A DNA stretch of 64,000 nt from JAGHKQ01 sp041920565 (GCA_041920565.1 JBHGXS010000090.1:1-64000), one strand, 5' to 3'. Positions 52,112 to 61,814 are shown, counted from the stretch's first letter. Made by a program: numbers and translations. The notes: generated by a model not told the origin, from the letters alone.

Positions 52112-52435
52112 CTATTTCTGATTCTGCTTCCACTTATTAAACTCTAAAAACTCTTTAAATTGCTCCTTCGATACCCCAGAGTTCATCGCTTCTTTTACAA
52201 GAGTCAGCCATTCTGAGTCCAAACGGTATTCCTGGATGGATGTGTCTTGAATTAAAGAGTCTACCGGAACGTGAAGAACGGCTGCAATCTTTTCTAAAAA
52301 TTGTATGGAAGGATTTTTCTGTAAATTCCGTTCGATTGAACTTATATAAGATTTTGCTACACCAGCTCTTTCAGCCAACTCTGTCAGCGAGATGCCTCGT
52401 TGTAGACGAAGTTGTTTTATGCGCTCGCCAATCAT
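52112..52435 (-). CDS. sinR: Master regulator of biofilm formation, SinR
   Basis: A 107-aa repressor. The N-terminal domain (1-60) has the helix-turn-helix LTELAERAGVAKSYISSIERN. The C-terminal domain (75-107) is the SinI-interacting hook LDSEWLTLVKEAMNSGVSKEQFKEFLEFNKW. SinR binds GTTCTYT boxes and blocks matrix genes; such boxes lie before the LPSTA gene, the matrix operon and inhA in this window. It follows sinI on the same strand, as in Bacillus. Start ATG 52435, with GAAAGGTG upstream. Confidence 0.96.
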   Translation of the reverse strand: MIGERIKQLRLQRGISLTELAERAGVAKSYISSIERNLQKNPSIQFLEKIAAVLHVPVDSLIQDTSIQEYRLDSEWLTLVKEAMNSGVSKEQFKEFLEFNKWKQNQK

Positions 52436-52524
52436 TCCATAAAACGCACCTTTCTTATGTAATACGTCATACTCTCTTATTATATCATAAAATTCAAGGT
52501 GGAATATTACAAATCATTACATTT

Positions 52525-52662
52525 TTACCTTTTTTCTTGGTTTGGAGTCCGTGATAGAAACTGGCGTACTTCTTCTATACTCATTCCCATGTCCAGTGCA
52601 TGTAAAATTAGATCAATCCATTCTTGGTCCAATGATTCTACTTTGCTTGTTTGCAAATTCAT
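52525..52662 (-). CDS. sinI: Anti-repressor SinI
   Basis: A 45-aa protein, shorter than B. subtilis SinI (57 aa). It consists almost entirely of the interaction helices LDQEWIDLILHALDMGMSIEEVRQFL. This is homologous to the SinR C-terminal domain, so SinI can replace one SinR subunit and break the tetramer. The strong AGGGGGAA site and the position just upstream of sinR support the call. Its own promoter is at 52673-52700. Confidence 0.95.
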   Translation of the reverse strand: MNLQTSKVESLDQEWIDLILHALDMGMSIEEVRQFLSRTPNQEKR

Positions 52663-52672
52663 TTCCCCCTGC

Positions 52673-52700
52673 CTTATAATTGACACCCTTTAAATTTCAA
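52673..52700 (-). promoter_or_regulatory. Promoter of sinI-sinR
   Basis: On the minus strand, -35 TTGAAA (52695-52700), a 16-bp spacer and -10 TATAAG (52673-52678), just before the ribosome-binding site of sinI. In other bacilli sinI is activated by Spo0A. No Spo0A box was identified with confidence. Confidence 0.45.
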
Positions 52701-53027
52701 TGTATGTTATAGTTTTTCTCCCTATGGATTTGTTCTCGTTAGCGAAGGATACGCGCTATAAGTGAATGTGACTTCATTATATGAAACCTGCCCCAAAAAT
52801 TATGTAGGAATTTGTAGATTTCGTCAAAATTAATATTCTGAATATTTAGTTATATTATGAAAATATGTTAAAAGAAATTTTGATTAAATTTCTTCAAAAA
52901 GGATAAAAAAATTAGGAAATTTAGATTTTTGTTATATCTTTTCCATAATTTCCTAAAGGTAATTTTGAAAAATGAAAAAAGGAAATTTTTCGACAAAACC
53001 TGCGTTTGGTGAATATAGTAAAGTTGG
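52701..53027. other. Intergenic region between sinI and inhA promoters
   Basis: AT-rich DNA of about 330 bp with no gene. It separates the divergent sinIR and inhA units. Confidence 0.5.
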
Positions 53028-53056
53028 TGACCAAGAGTTCTCTATATAGTTATAAT
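53028..53056 (+). promoter_or_regulatory. Promoter of inhA with a SinR box in the spacer
   Basis: -35-like TGACCA (53028-53033), a 17-bp spacer and -10 TATAAT (53051-53056). The SinR box GTTCTCT is at 53037-53043, between them. Repression of inhA1 by SinR is known in B. anthracis, which supports the reading. Confidence 0.6.
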
Positions 53057-53159
53057 TTGTTCCATAAATTCGTAATTTTTTACAAAATAGCGTTGTAAAT
53101 TATCTGAAAATTTTATAATATCAAAATGTTAGGGTTATTATTTTTGGGGGGGAATTAGT

Positions 53160-55574
53160 TTGAAAAAGAAGACATCACTAAAAGTTTTGTCAGCTTTAGC
53201 AGCAGGAACTCTATTGAGTTGCACCTTTGCATTTACGCCATCCGTGAATGCAGCAGCGCCTTCCGGTAAGGTGGCAGCTTCAAGTCCGATTGATTCGCAT
53301 TTAATCCCGGATGAGAGATTGGCAGAAGCATTGAAAAAACGCGGGATTATTAAAAAGAATGCTTCTAAAGCAGAAATTAAGAAAGCAGTTGAGCAATACG
53401 TAGAGAAAAAGCAAGGGGACAAGCCTGGCAAAGAAGCTGTCGATGCACATGGACAAAGCGAATTTGCAAAGAAAACAAAAGATGCAAAGATGGAACAGAA
53501 AGCGGAATTGAAAAAAGCAGCAAAACAATTTAAGGGGGAACAGCCGCAAGGGTCTTTAGCAACAAAAGGAAAACCAGACGGATTGTTGGCGCCATCTCCT
53601 GCAAAACAAGCGAAATACACAGGAGCAGTACGTGTGGACAAGCCTCTTGTCTTGCTTGTAGAATACTCCGACTATAAGCATAACAATATCGATCCGGAAG
53701 CCGGATATTTGTATTCAGAGAATTTCAATCGTGAACATTATCAAAACATGTTGTTTGGTGATAAGGCATTTACAGTAACCGATGGTTCAGAGAAACCACA
53801 AACCGAAAAGGTACAAACCTTCAAACAATATTACGAAGAGCAATCCGGCGGCAGCTACTCTGTAGACGGTTATGTTTCTGATTGGTTGACTGTTCCTGGT
53901 ACAGCGAAAGAGTACGGGGATGACAATCCTGCTGGAGGACACGATAACTTAGCTCCAAAAGGTCCTCGAGACTTAGTAAAGGATGCTTTAAATGCAGCTG
54001 CGCAAAGCGGCATCAATTTAGCGGAGTTTGATGAGCTTGATATTTATGATTTAGATGGTGACAGCAACATTTATGAGTCGGACGGCTTGGTGGACCACTT
54101 GATGATTGTGCATGCGGGTGTAGGTCAAGAAGCTGGCGGCGGTAAATTGGGAGATGACGCAATTTGGTCTCATCGCTGGGTTGTGGGTAACTCGCCTTAT
54201 AGAGTTCCTGGAACAACATCAAACGCACCAAACTACTGGGGCGGACAAATGGCAGCGTTTGATTATACAATCATGCCGGAAGACGGAGCAGTCGGTGTAT
54301 TCGCTCATGAATACGGTCATGATTTAGGTCTTCCTGACGAATATGATACGCAATACACTGGTAATGGAGAGCCTGTTGAAGCTTGGTCCATTATGAGTGG
54401 CGGCAGCTGGGCCGGTAAAATTGCCGGAACGCAGCCGACAAGCTTCTCGCCACAAAACAAAGAATTCTTCCAAAAGACAATCGGCGGAAACTGGGCTAAC
54501 ATTTTAGAGGTAGATTATACTAAGATTTCACCGTTTGGAACACTTTCTTATTTGGATCAAAGTGTAACGAAATCCAAACGCCCTGGTATCGTGAAAGTAA
54601 ACTTGCCGAAGAAAGCGGTACAAGGTATTCAGCCGGCATTCGGTAAGCAGTATTACTACAGCACGAAAGGTGATAACCTACATACAATTATGACTAGCCC
54701 TGAGTTTGATTTAACGAACGCGCAAAGTGCAACATTCGACTTTAAAGCATGGTACGAAATTGAATTTGATTACGATTATTTATATGTAAATGTACTTGGT
54801 GCAGATGGCAAGATATTAAAGAAACTTGATACATTTGGCGATGAAAATACAGCAGGCGGTTTAGAGACTACAAACGGTCAATGGGTAGACAAGTCTTACG
54901 ATTTAAGCGAATTCAAAGGCCAAAAGGTGAAGGTGCAATTTGAATACGTGACAGACGGCGGTTTAGCTCCTCAAGGTTTTGCTTTTGACAACGCAACGTT
55001 AACTGTAGACGGACAAGTTGTCTTCTCTGACGATGCTGAGGGTGCACCAAAATTCACATTAGATGGAGCAGTTGTTTCTAACGGTATCGAATATAAAGAT
55101 CACTACTACTACTTAGAATGGAGAAACTACAAAGGTGCTGACGTAGCGTTACAATACGGAAGAGGTCCAATCTACAACACTGGTTTAGTAGTTTGGTATG
55201 CAGATGACAGCTACACAGATAACTGGGTAGGCCTTCACCCTGGAGAAGGATTCTTAGGAGTTGTAGACTCTCATCCGGAGGCAATTGTTGGGACTAAAGA
55301 CAATGTACCAACTGTAGCGAACAGTACTCGTTACCAAATTGCTGACGCAGCATTTTCATTTGACAAGACTCCTGCATGGTATGTAAATTCTCCTTTCCGT
55401 GGAGTATTTGATTACAAAGGATTACCTGGCGTGACAACGTTTGATGATTCTAAATCATACATGAATAGCCTGATTCCAGATGCTGGACGCAAAGTGCCGA
55501 ACTTAGGCTTGAAGTTCCAAGTAGTCGGAGAAGCGAAAGACAACTCTGCAGGAACAATCTGGATTCACAAGTAA
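53160..55574 (+). CDS. inhA: Immune inhibitor A, M6-family secreted metalloprotease
   Basis: An 804-aa secreted protease. Signal peptide 1-31; a charged pro-region to about 140; catalytic domain with zinc motif HEYGHDLGLPDEYD (His383, Glu384, His387). The C-terminal half holds beta-sandwich domains (FDFKAWYEIEFDYDYLYVNV) that probably bind substrate or Ca2+. InhA enzymes cleave antibacterial and host proteins and, in the B. cereus group, process other secreted proteins. Translation starts at TTG after a G-rich ribosome-binding site. It lies divergent from sinI-sinR and carries a SinR box, so it belongs to the matrix regulon. Confidence 0.94.
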   Translation: MKKKTSLKVLSALAAGTLLSCTFAFTPSVNAAAPSGKVAASSPIDSHLIPDERLAEALKKRGIIKKNASKAEIKKAVEQYVEKKQGDKPGKEAVDAHGQSEFAKKTKDAKMEQKAELKKAAKQFKGEQPQGSLATKGKPDGLLAPSPAKQAKYTGAVRVDKPLVLLVEYSDYKHNNIDPEAGYLYSENFNREHYQNMLFGDKAFTVTDGSEKPQTEKVQTFKQYYEEQSGGSYSVDGYVSDWLTVPGTAKEYGDDNPAGGHDNLAPKGPRDLVKDALNAAAQSGINLAEFDELDIYDLDGDSNIYESDGLVDHLMIVHAGVGQEAGGGKLGDDAIWSHRWVVGNSPYRVPGTTSNAPNYWGGQMAAFDYTIMPEDGAVGVFAHEYGHDLGLPDEYDTQYTGNGEPVEAWSIMSGGSWAGKIAGTQPTSFSPQNKEFFQKTIGGNWANILEVDYTKISPFGTLSYLDQSVTKSKRPGIVKVNLPKKAVQGIQPAFGKQYYYSTKGDNLHTIMTSPEFDLTNAQSATFDFKAWYEIEFDYDYLYVNVLGADGKILKKLDTFGDENTAGGLETTNGQWVDKSYDLSEFKGQKVKVQFEYVTDGGLAPQGFAFDNATLTVDGQVVFSDDAEGAPKFTLDGAVVSNGIEYKDHYYYLEWRNYKGADVALQYGRGPIYNTGLVVWYADDSYTDNWVGLHPGEGFLGVVDSHPEAIVGTKDNVPTVANSTRYQIADAAFSFDKTPAWYVNSPFRGVFDYKGLPGVTTFDDSKSYMNSLIPDAGRKVPNLGLKFQVVGEAKDNSAGTIWIHK

Positions 55575-55581
55575 AAACAAG

Positions 55582-55611
55582 GACTGCCGGAAATGCTCCG
55601 GCGGTCTTTTT
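55582..55611 (+). terminator. Rho-independent terminator of inhA
   Basis: GACTGCCGG/CCGGCGGTC stem followed by TTTTT. Confidence 0.85.
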
Positions 55612-55712
55612 ATATAATGAAAATCGTTTGACAGTACAAATACAACAATATATAGTAGAGATAATGATTTAATGTTTAAAAGTTTAAACGTAAAGACGAA
55701 GGGGCAGAGAAG

Positions 55713-57080
55713 ATGAGCATTCCTGGTTTAGTGGAGAAGCAAAGAGCCTATTTTCACAGCGGTAAAACAAGGCCGCTGGATGTGAGATTACGCCATTTGG
55801 ACACGTTATATACAGGAATTCAGCGCTGCGAAGCAGAGATTTTTCAAGCATTAAAGGAAGATTTAAATAAGTCCGAGCTGGAGTCATACACAACGGAAAT
55901 TGGCTATGTATTAAAAGAAATTTCCTTTATAAAGAAGCATTTGGCATCTTGGATGAAGCCAAAGCGAGTGAAAACGGCCGTGACTCATATCGGGACGAAA
56001 GGGAAAATTGTACCGGAGCCGTATGGCGTTACGTTAATTATTGCGCCGTGGAACTATCCGTTCCAACTTGCGATCGCTCCGCTGATTGGAGCTGTTGCGG
56101 CAGGAAATACGGCCATCATTAAGCCATCTGAACTCACTCCGAATGTGTCCAACTTGCTTGCGAAGTTAATTGGAGAATTATTTGACGAAGAACATATTGC
56201 GGTGGTAGAAGGCGGCAAAGATACAAGTACAGAGCTGTTGGACCAGCCGTTTGATTATATTTTCTTTACAGGAAGCGTACCGGTTGGAAAAATTGTCATG
56301 GAAGCAGCTGCAAAACGGCTCATTCCGGTGACATTGGAGCTTGGCGGAAAAAGCCCATGTATTGTGCATGAAGATGCGAAGCTGGAGATGGCGGCAAACC
56401 GCATTGTGTGGGGCAAATTTGTCAATGCCGGCCAAACGTGTGTGGCACCGGATTATGTGTATGTTCACCGGAAAATTAAAGATGAGTTTCTTTATTATAT
56501 GGAAAAAGCGATTCAAGCACAGTACGGTACTAAACCGTTGGAAAACGAAAACTACGTCCGCATTGTCAGTGAGAGACATTTCGAGCGGCTTGTTTCGTTT
56601 TTACAAGACGGTAAAGCGGTCATTGGAGGTGAAGCGGATCCTTCCAAGCTGCGAATTGCGCCTACCTTGCTGGACGGAGTGACTTGGGAGTCGCCAATTA
56701 TGCAGGAGGAGATTTTTGGCCCGATTTTACCGATCTTAGTATACGATGATATTGAAGAAGTGATAAAAAAAGTAAACGACCGTCCAAAGGCATTGGCACT
56801 TTATCTGTTTACGGAAAGCAAAGAAATCGAGACGCAGATTGTCGGACGAATTTCTTATGGCGGCGGCTGCATTAACGACACAGTGTATCATCTTGGCACT
56901 CCGTTTTTACCGTTTGGCGGCGTTGGAGAAAGCGGAATCGGAAATTATCACGGAGAGCACAGCTTCAAAGCGTTTTCTCACTATAAGAGTGTTCTTTATC
57001 AATCTACGACATTTGATTTAAAGTTTCGTTACGGTTCAACGAAAAATGCTTTAAAATTTATTCGAAAGTTGCTAAAATGA
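55713..57080 (+). CDS. Aldehyde dehydrogenase, class 3-like
   Basis: A 455-aa NAD(P)-dependent aldehyde dehydrogenase. Motifs: PWNYPFQLAIAPLIGAVAAGN (cofactor region), LELGGKSPCIV (general-base Glu) and GQTCVAPDYV (nucleophile Cys). The short length and the late GGGCINDTVYH and FGGVGESG blocks match class 3 / YwdH-type enzymes that oxidise medium- to long-chain or aromatic aldehydes. It is a single gene with a GGGGCAGAGAAG ribosome-binding region and a terminator behind it. No operon partner is present, so the substrate is open. Confidence 0.92.
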   Translation: MSIPGLVEKQRAYFHSGKTRPLDVRLRHLDTLYTGIQRCEAEIFQALKEDLNKSELESYTTEIGYVLKEISFIKKHLASWMKPKRVKTAVTHIGTKGKIVPEPYGVTLIIAPWNYPFQLAIAPLIGAVAAGNTAIIKPSELTPNVSNLLAKLIGELFDEEHIAVVEGGKDTSTELLDQPFDYIFFTGSVPVGKIVMEAAAKRLIPVTLELGGKSPCIVHEDAKLEMAANRIVWGKFVNAGQTCVAPDYVYVHRKIKDEFLYYMEKAIQAQYGTKPLENENYVRIVSERHFERLVSFLQDGKAVIGGEADPSKLRIAPTLLDGVTWESPIMQEEIFGPILPILVYDDIEEVIKKVNDRPKALALYLFTESKEIETQIVGRISYGGGCINDTVYHLGTPFLPFGGVGESGIGNYHGEHSFKAFSHYKSVLYQSTTFDLKFRYGSTKNALKFIRKLLK

Positions 57081-57112
57081 AATTTGTATGCAATTGCAAC
57101 GTTGGTATGTTC

Positions 57113-57139
57113 AACCCCTTTCTGCTAAAGGGGTTTTTC
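57113..57139 (+). terminator. Rho-independent terminator
   Basis: AACCCCTTT/AAAGGGGTT stem with a five-base loop, then T. Confidence 0.85.
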
Positions 57140-57339
57140 TATTATGGAATGTATTATTCTAAGAGTTGGAAAGCATACTGAAATTTAGAAAATACATAGG
57201 GTATAGTACATACATAGTTCGTTTTTGAGCATTTTTATACAATAATGTGACGGTGGTTTTTCGACGGAACATCCTCCATTATGATAACGATCGAATGAAG
57301 GGCTGTTTTCAAAATCTGCAGAGGAAAAAGGATGGGAAA

Positions 57340-58323
57340 ATGAAAAAAATTATTACGGTGGATTCGGTAGAAAAGCATTTTGCTGATCAAGTGGTAATCC
57401 CCCCATTATCACTTGATATAAGGGAAGGGGAATTTTTGACGATTCTAGGACCGAGCGGATGTGGAAAAACAACGCTGCTTCGTATGATTGCCGGCTTTGA
57501 AACGCCGACGAAAGGAACCATTTTGTTGGATGGCGAACGCATCAATGATTTGCCTCCGTACAAACGAAATATGAATCTCGTATTTCAGCATTATGCGTTA
57601 TTTCCGCATATGACGGTTGAAAAAAATATTCGGTTCGGGTTAAAGATGAAGAATGTTGCGGAACAGGAACAAAAGCGACGTGCAGAAGAAGCGATGCGCT
57701 TAACGCAGCTGACAGAGCTTCGAAACCGTAAGCCGGGTAAGCTTTCAGGGGGACAACAGCAACGCGTGGCGATTGCTCGTGCGATTGTGAACAATCCAAA
57801 GGTTCTTTTATTGGACGAACCGTTGGGAGCTTTGGATTTTAAACTGCGCAAAGATTTGCAGAGAGAATTGAAAAACTTGCAGCGAAACTTGGGAATTACG
57901 TTTATCTATGTCACTCACGATCAAGAAGAAGCGATGAGCATGAGCGATCGCATCGCTGTCATGAATAAAGGGAAAATCGAGCAGATTGGAACGCCGAAAG
58001 AAATTTACAATAAGCCGGCAAGCATGTTTGTGGCCACGTTTATCGGTGAAAATAATATTTTACCGAACGGGGAAAACTATGTGGCAGTAAGGCCGGAAAA
58101 AGTAAGAGTATATCCATTGGAAGAAGTGTATGCAATGGGGAATCGGATGGCGAAAGTGGAGGATGTAGAGTTTGTGGGAAACATGGAAAAAGTGTATCTT
58201 CGAGATGCTTCATCTTCTACGATGATGATTTCTTATCAGCCGTCCGAAGCGGCAAAACATTGGAAAGCGGGAGATTCGGTATACGTAGGCTGGAGTAAAG
58301 AAGATGAGGTGAGCTTGCGTTGA
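57340..58323 (+). CDS. potA: Spermidine/putrescine ABC transporter, ATP-binding protein
   Basis: A 327-aa ATPase. Walker A is GPSGCGKTT, the signature is LSGGQQQRVAIARA, and Walker B is VLLLDEPLGALD. A C-terminal TOBE-like regulatory domain (from about residue 240, NYVAVRPEKVRVYPLEE) follows. ATG 57340 has AAAGGATG upstream; a longer in-frame extension to 57247 has no ribosome-binding site. It overlaps potB by four bases. The four-gene order potA-potB-potC-potD forms a full importer. It probably belongs to one transcript ending at 61047-61079. Confidence 0.93.
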   Translation: MKKIITVDSVEKHFADQVVIPPLSLDIREGEFLTILGPSGCGKTTLLRMIAGFETPTKGTILLDGERINDLPPYKRNMNLVFQHYALFPHMTVEKNIRFGLKMKNVAEQEQKRRAEEAMRLTQLTELRNRKPGKLSGGQQQRVAIARAIVNNPKVLLLDEPLGALDFKLRKDLQRELKNLQRNLGITFIYVTHDQEEAMSMSDRIAVMNKGKIEQIGTPKEIYNKPASMFVATFIGENNILPNGENYVAVRPEKVRVYPLEEVYAMGNRMAKVEDVEFVGNMEKVYLRDASSSTMMISYQPSEAAKHWKAGDSVYVGWSKEDEVSLR

Positions 58324-59165
58324 ACAAAGGGAAACTGTTGGCTTTTCCTGCCGCTTTTTGGTTCATCGTTTTTTTCTTGATTCCGCTTCTTTTCGTAGCG
58401 GCATTTGCTTTCTTTCAGAGGGGGATGTACGGCGAGATTATCATGAGCTTTACCTTTGAAAATATCACGCGCGTGTTTGACTCCCTTTATCTTGAGATAA
58501 TGTGGAAAACATTTGTCATCGCAATCGTTACAACGGTGCTTTGCTTAATTGTCGGCTATCCGTTTGCGTATACGGTGACGGTTGTCGATCGAAAATGGCA
58601 ATCTATTTTATTGCTGTTGGCAACCATCCCGTTTTGGATTAACTTTTTAGTGCGTTCTTACGCGTGGATTGTCATTTTGCGCACGCAAGGGCTCGTAAAT
58701 ACATTGTTATTAAAATCAGGCATTATCAGTGAGCCGTTAAATTTATTGTATAACACACCGGCTGTTATTCTCGGAATGGTGTATACGTTATTGCCGTTTA
58801 TGATTTTGCCTGTCTATGCATCGATCGAGCAGCTGGACAAGCGAAAGCTGGAAGCGGCATACGATTTGGGAGCCTCTCCGCTGAAAGCCTTTTGGAATGT
58901 AACATTGCCGATGACGATGTCCGGTGTTGTGACAGGTTCCATTCTGGTGTTCGTTTCTTCAATCGGAATGTTTGTCGTTTCGGATATTATGGGCGGCTCT
59001 AAAGTAGCGCTGATTGGAAATGTGATTCAAAACCAGTTTTTGGGAGCGCGTGACTGGCCTTTCGGTTCTGCACTTTCTCTTTTCATCGTGCTGTTCTCTG
59101 TTCTGTTCATTTACTTGTATTATCGAGCAGCGAAAGTTTACAACTACGAGGGCAGAGAGGAGTAG
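58320..59165 (+). CDS. potB: Spermidine/putrescine ABC transporter, permease B
   Basis: A 281-aa inner-membrane permease with six helices. The coupling motif is EAAYDLGASPLKAFWNVTLPM. It starts at TTG inside the last codons of potA (TTGA overlap), which shows translational coupling, and pairs with PotC to form the pore. PotB-type proteins carry the residues that face the polyamine, but these cannot be assigned by eye. Confidence 0.93.
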   Translation: MNKGKLLAFPAAFWFIVFFLIPLLFVAAFAFFQRGMYGEIIMSFTFENITRVFDSLYLEIMWKTFVIAIVTTVLCLIVGYPFAYTVTVVDRKWQSILLLLATIPFWINFLVRSYAWIVILRTQGLVNTLLLKSGIISEPLNLLYNTPAVILGMVYTLLPFMILPVYASIEQLDKRKLEAAYDLGASPLKAFWNVTLPMTMSGVVTGSILVFVSSIGMFVVSDIMGGSKVALIGNVIQNQFLGARDWPFGSALSLFIVLFSVLFIYLYYRAAKVYNYEGREE

Positions 59166-59169
59166 AACT

Positions 59170-59970
59170 ATGAAAAAGTTTTTGATGACGTATTCGGGGT
59201 TGGTCTTACTGTTTTTATATTTGCCAATGGTCGTGCTCATGGTATATTCCTTTAATGATTCTAAAATCAATGCACAGTGGAACGGTTTCACATTTGACTG
59301 GTACATTGAATTGTTCCAGGATCCAAACGTAATCAATGCATTTCTTAACAGCTTGATTATTGCAGTTGCTGCTACAACATTAGCAACGGTAATCGGTACG
59401 CTTTGTGCATTGGCGCTGCACCGGTATACTTATCGTTTTAAACATGCGTTAAATGGTCTTGTATACTTGCCGATATTGGTTCCTGATATTTTAATGGGCT
59501 TATCCCTTCTTATTTTATTCAGTCAAATCGGCATGGAATTGGGGAAAGTAACGATTATTATTGCTCATGTTACGTTCAGCATTTCGTTTGTCGTGGTCAT
59601 TTTATCGGCACGCTTGGCGGGCATGGGAAGAGAATTGGAAGAAGCAGCCAACGATTTAGGAGCAACGCCTCTGCAAACGTTTCGATACGTTACGCTGCCG
59701 AGCTTGGCTCCGGGCATTGTGTCAGCAGCGCTGCTGACGTTTACACTATCAATTGATGATTTTGTCATCAGCTTTTTCGTTTCCGGTCCGGGTTCCACGA
59801 CGCTGCCGCTGTATATATACGGCATGGTGAAAAAAGGGGTAACACCGGAAATCAACGCATTGTCTACTATTTTAATTGTCGCGATTGTTGTGCTGATGCT
59901 GTTATCCGAGCTGTTCCGCAGAAAAGGAACAGAGGGAGAAAGCGGCAGAAGCGGACAGCTGCCTCTATAA
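59170..59970 (+). CDS. potC: Spermidine/putrescine ABC transporter, permease C
   Basis: A 266-aa permease with six transmembrane helices and the coupling loop EEAANDLGATPLQTFRYVTLPSL. I chose ATG 59170 immediately after potB, with GAGAGGAG upstream. A longer frame upstream overlaps potB and is not needed. The next gene, potD, follows after 17 bp. Confidence 0.93.
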   Translation: MKKFLMTYSGLVLLFLYLPMVVLMVYSFNDSKINAQWNGFTFDWYIELFQDPNVINAFLNSLIIAVAATTLATVIGTLCALALHRYTYRFKHALNGLVYLPILVPDILMGLSLLILFSQIGMELGKVTIIIAHVTFSISFVVVILSARLAGMGRELEEAANDLGATPLQTFRYVTLPSLAPGIVSAALLTFTLSIDDFVISFFVSGPGSTTLPLYIYGMVKKGVTPEINALSTILIVAIVVLMLLSELFRRKGTEGESGRSGQLPL

Positions 59971-59987
59971 TACTAGGAGGGAAAAAG

Positions 59988-61040
59988 ATGAAATGGATGA
60001 AGACGCTGTTGGCCCTCACGGTTTCCGTCGGATTGGTCGGCGGAGTGCTGGCGGGATGCGGAGAGAAAAAAGAAGAATTGAACGTATACAGCTGGGCAGA
60101 CAACTTTGATGAGCAAGTCATTAAAGATTTTGAAAAGAAATATAACGTGAAAGTAAACTATGATGTATATGCAAGCAACGAAGAAATGCTTGCGAAATTG
60201 CAAGCGGGCGGTGCGAAATATGACTTAATCCAACCGTCTGATTACATGGTAGCGATCATGATTAAACTTGGTTTGTTGGAAGAATTGGATAAGCGCAAGA
60301 TTCCTAACGCCCAAAACCTTGTTTCAACTTTTAAAACACCTTCGTTTGACCCGGATAATAAATATTCTATCGTCTATACATGGGGTGTAACCGGTATTGC
60401 TTACAATACCAAGTATGTAAAAGAGCCGATTGACAGCTGGTCCGATCTTTGGAATGCCAAGTATAAAGGGCGCGTGGTTGTGTTAAATGACTCCCGCGAA
60501 GCATTGGGGATGGCGCTAAAGAAAAACGGTTTCTCGAACAGCTCCACAAATGATGAAGAAATTAAAACTGCATTCAAGGATTTGCAAGGATTATTGCCAA
60601 ATATTCTTGCCTTTGATACGGACACAATTAAACAAAAGTTTATCGCCGAGGAAGCTTGGATTGGTACGGTTTGGTCCGGAGATGCAGCGTTCATTGCAAA
60701 AGATAATAAAGATGTGGCCTACGTTGTACCAAAAGAAGGTGGTACGATTTGGGCAGATACGTTAGCTATTCCAAAGAGTGCAAAGCATAAAGAATTAGCT
60801 GAAAAATTCATTAACTACTTGCTGGATCCAAAGGTAAGCGTGAAAAACTATGAATCCATCGGCTACAGCAATCCGAACGAAGCGGCGTATGATCTGCACA
60901 GCAAAGAGTACCGTGACAACAAGATGATTTTCTTGAGCAAAGAAGAGCTCGAGAGAACAGAGTGGTTAACGGATGTAGATAAGAAGCTGAAAGTCTATGA
61001 CCAATACTGGACAGAGCTGAAAACAGGAAAAGAAAAATAA
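59988..61040 (+). CDS. potD: Spermidine/putrescine-binding lipoprotein
   Basis: A 350-aa binding lipoprotein. The lipobox is LAGC, with Cys24. The mature N-terminus LNVYSWADNFDEQVIKDFEKK and the following ASNEEMLAKLQAGGAKYDLI are typical of PotD/PotF. Acidic and aromatic pocket residues (YTWGVTGIAYN, WSGDAAF) are present. It has a strong AGGAGGG site and is the last gene of the pot operon, so it supplies the substrate to PotBC. Preference for spermidine or putrescine is not decidable here. Confidence 0.94.
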   Translation: MKWMKTLLALTVSVGLVGGVLAGCGEKKEELNVYSWADNFDEQVIKDFEKKYNVKVNYDVYASNEEMLAKLQAGGAKYDLIQPSDYMVAIMIKLGLLEELDKRKIPNAQNLVSTFKTPSFDPDNKYSIVYTWGVTGIAYNTKYVKEPIDSWSDLWNAKYKGRVVVLNDSREALGMALKKNGFSNSSTNDEEIKTAFKDLQGLLPNILAFDTDTIKQKFIAEEAWIGTVWSGDAAFIAKDNKDVAYVVPKEGGTIWADTLAIPKSAKHKELAEKFINYLLDPKVSVKNYESIGYSNPNEAAYDLHSKEYRDNKMIFLSKEELERTEWLTDVDKKLKVYDQYWTELKTGKEK

Positions 61041-61046
61041 GATAGG

Positions 61047-61079
61047 AACGCGATTTCTATAGAGGAATCGCGTTTTTTT
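61047..61079 (+). terminator. Terminator of the pot operon
   Basis: AACGCGATT/AATCGCGTT stem with a ten-base loop, followed by seven T. Confidence 0.88.
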
Positions 61080-61094
61080 AAGGAGAGAAGAGAA

Positions 61095-61742
61095 GTGTAC
61101 AAAAAAATATTCAACAAGCATACATACTTAGGGGCTTTTTGCGTGCTGCTCCTGCTTTTATTCAGCATTATCGTATCCAAAATTGCAAATAAAGAAACCT
61201 TGTTTGTAGACGAAATAGTAAAGGATCGATTGCAGGCTTTGCAAACGAAAGGATCCGTTACCTTTTTCTCGTATTTGACGGAGCTTGGGGCAGAATCGGG
61301 GTTGATTCCTGTTTTGATTATCGCACTGATTTGGCTGTGGGTGAAACGCCGTGATTATTTGTCCATGATCATTTTAGTGGTATCAGTGGTCATTGCTCAA
61401 TTGTTAAATAAGTTCATTAAAGAATGGGGTGCCAGAGAAAGACCGTCCATCAATGAAGCGGCAGATGCAATCGGATACAGCTTTCCGAGCGGACATGCGA
61501 TGGTCGGGATTGTAGCATATGGCTTCATCACGTTTCTCATGGTTCAAGGAATAAAAGGAAAAACTAAGCAAGTCCTTCTTACGATTTGCGGTGCATTGTT
61601 GATTTTCTTGATCGGCTTAAGCCGCATTATCTTATCGGTTCATTATCCATCTGATGTGCTTGGAGGCTATTGCTTGGGCGGTATGCTGCTCGTTGCATTC
61701 TTATATTTGAATTATTACTTGCACGTTCGGTTTCGAAAGTAA
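61095..61742 (+). CDS. PAP2-family phosphatase (membrane lipid phosphatase)
   Basis: A 215-aa membrane protein with about six helices and the three PAP2 blocks: KEWGARERPS (K-x6-RP), SFPSGHAM (PSGH) and SRIILSVHYPSDVLGG (SR-x5-H-x3-D). Such enzymes dephosphorylate phosphatidylglycerophosphate, undecaprenyl pyrophosphate or similar lipids outside the membrane. It starts at GTG after an AAGGAGAG site. It is followed 72 bp later by the MMPL gene, possibly in one transcript. Confidence 0.9.
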   Translation: MYKKIFNKHTYLGAFCVLLLLLFSIIVSKIANKETLFVDEIVKDRLQALQTKGSVTFFSYLTELGAESGLIPVLIIALIWLWVKRRDYLSMIILVVSVVIAQLLNKFIKEWGARERPSINEAADAIGYSFPSGHAMVGIVAYGFITFLMVQGIKGKTKQVLLTICGALLIFLIGLSRIILSVHYPSDVLGGYCLGGMLLVAFLYLNYYLHVRFRK

Positions 61743-61814
61743 TTTCGTTTCCTGATTCGTTTCATTCAACATTATTGTTGCACTTTTATATACTTTTTGT
61801 TGAGGAGGGATGAA

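Noticed and set aside
56178..56579. Minus-strand frame inside the aldehyde dehydrogenase gene
   Set aside because: Antisense to strongly conserved coding sequence, with no independent support.
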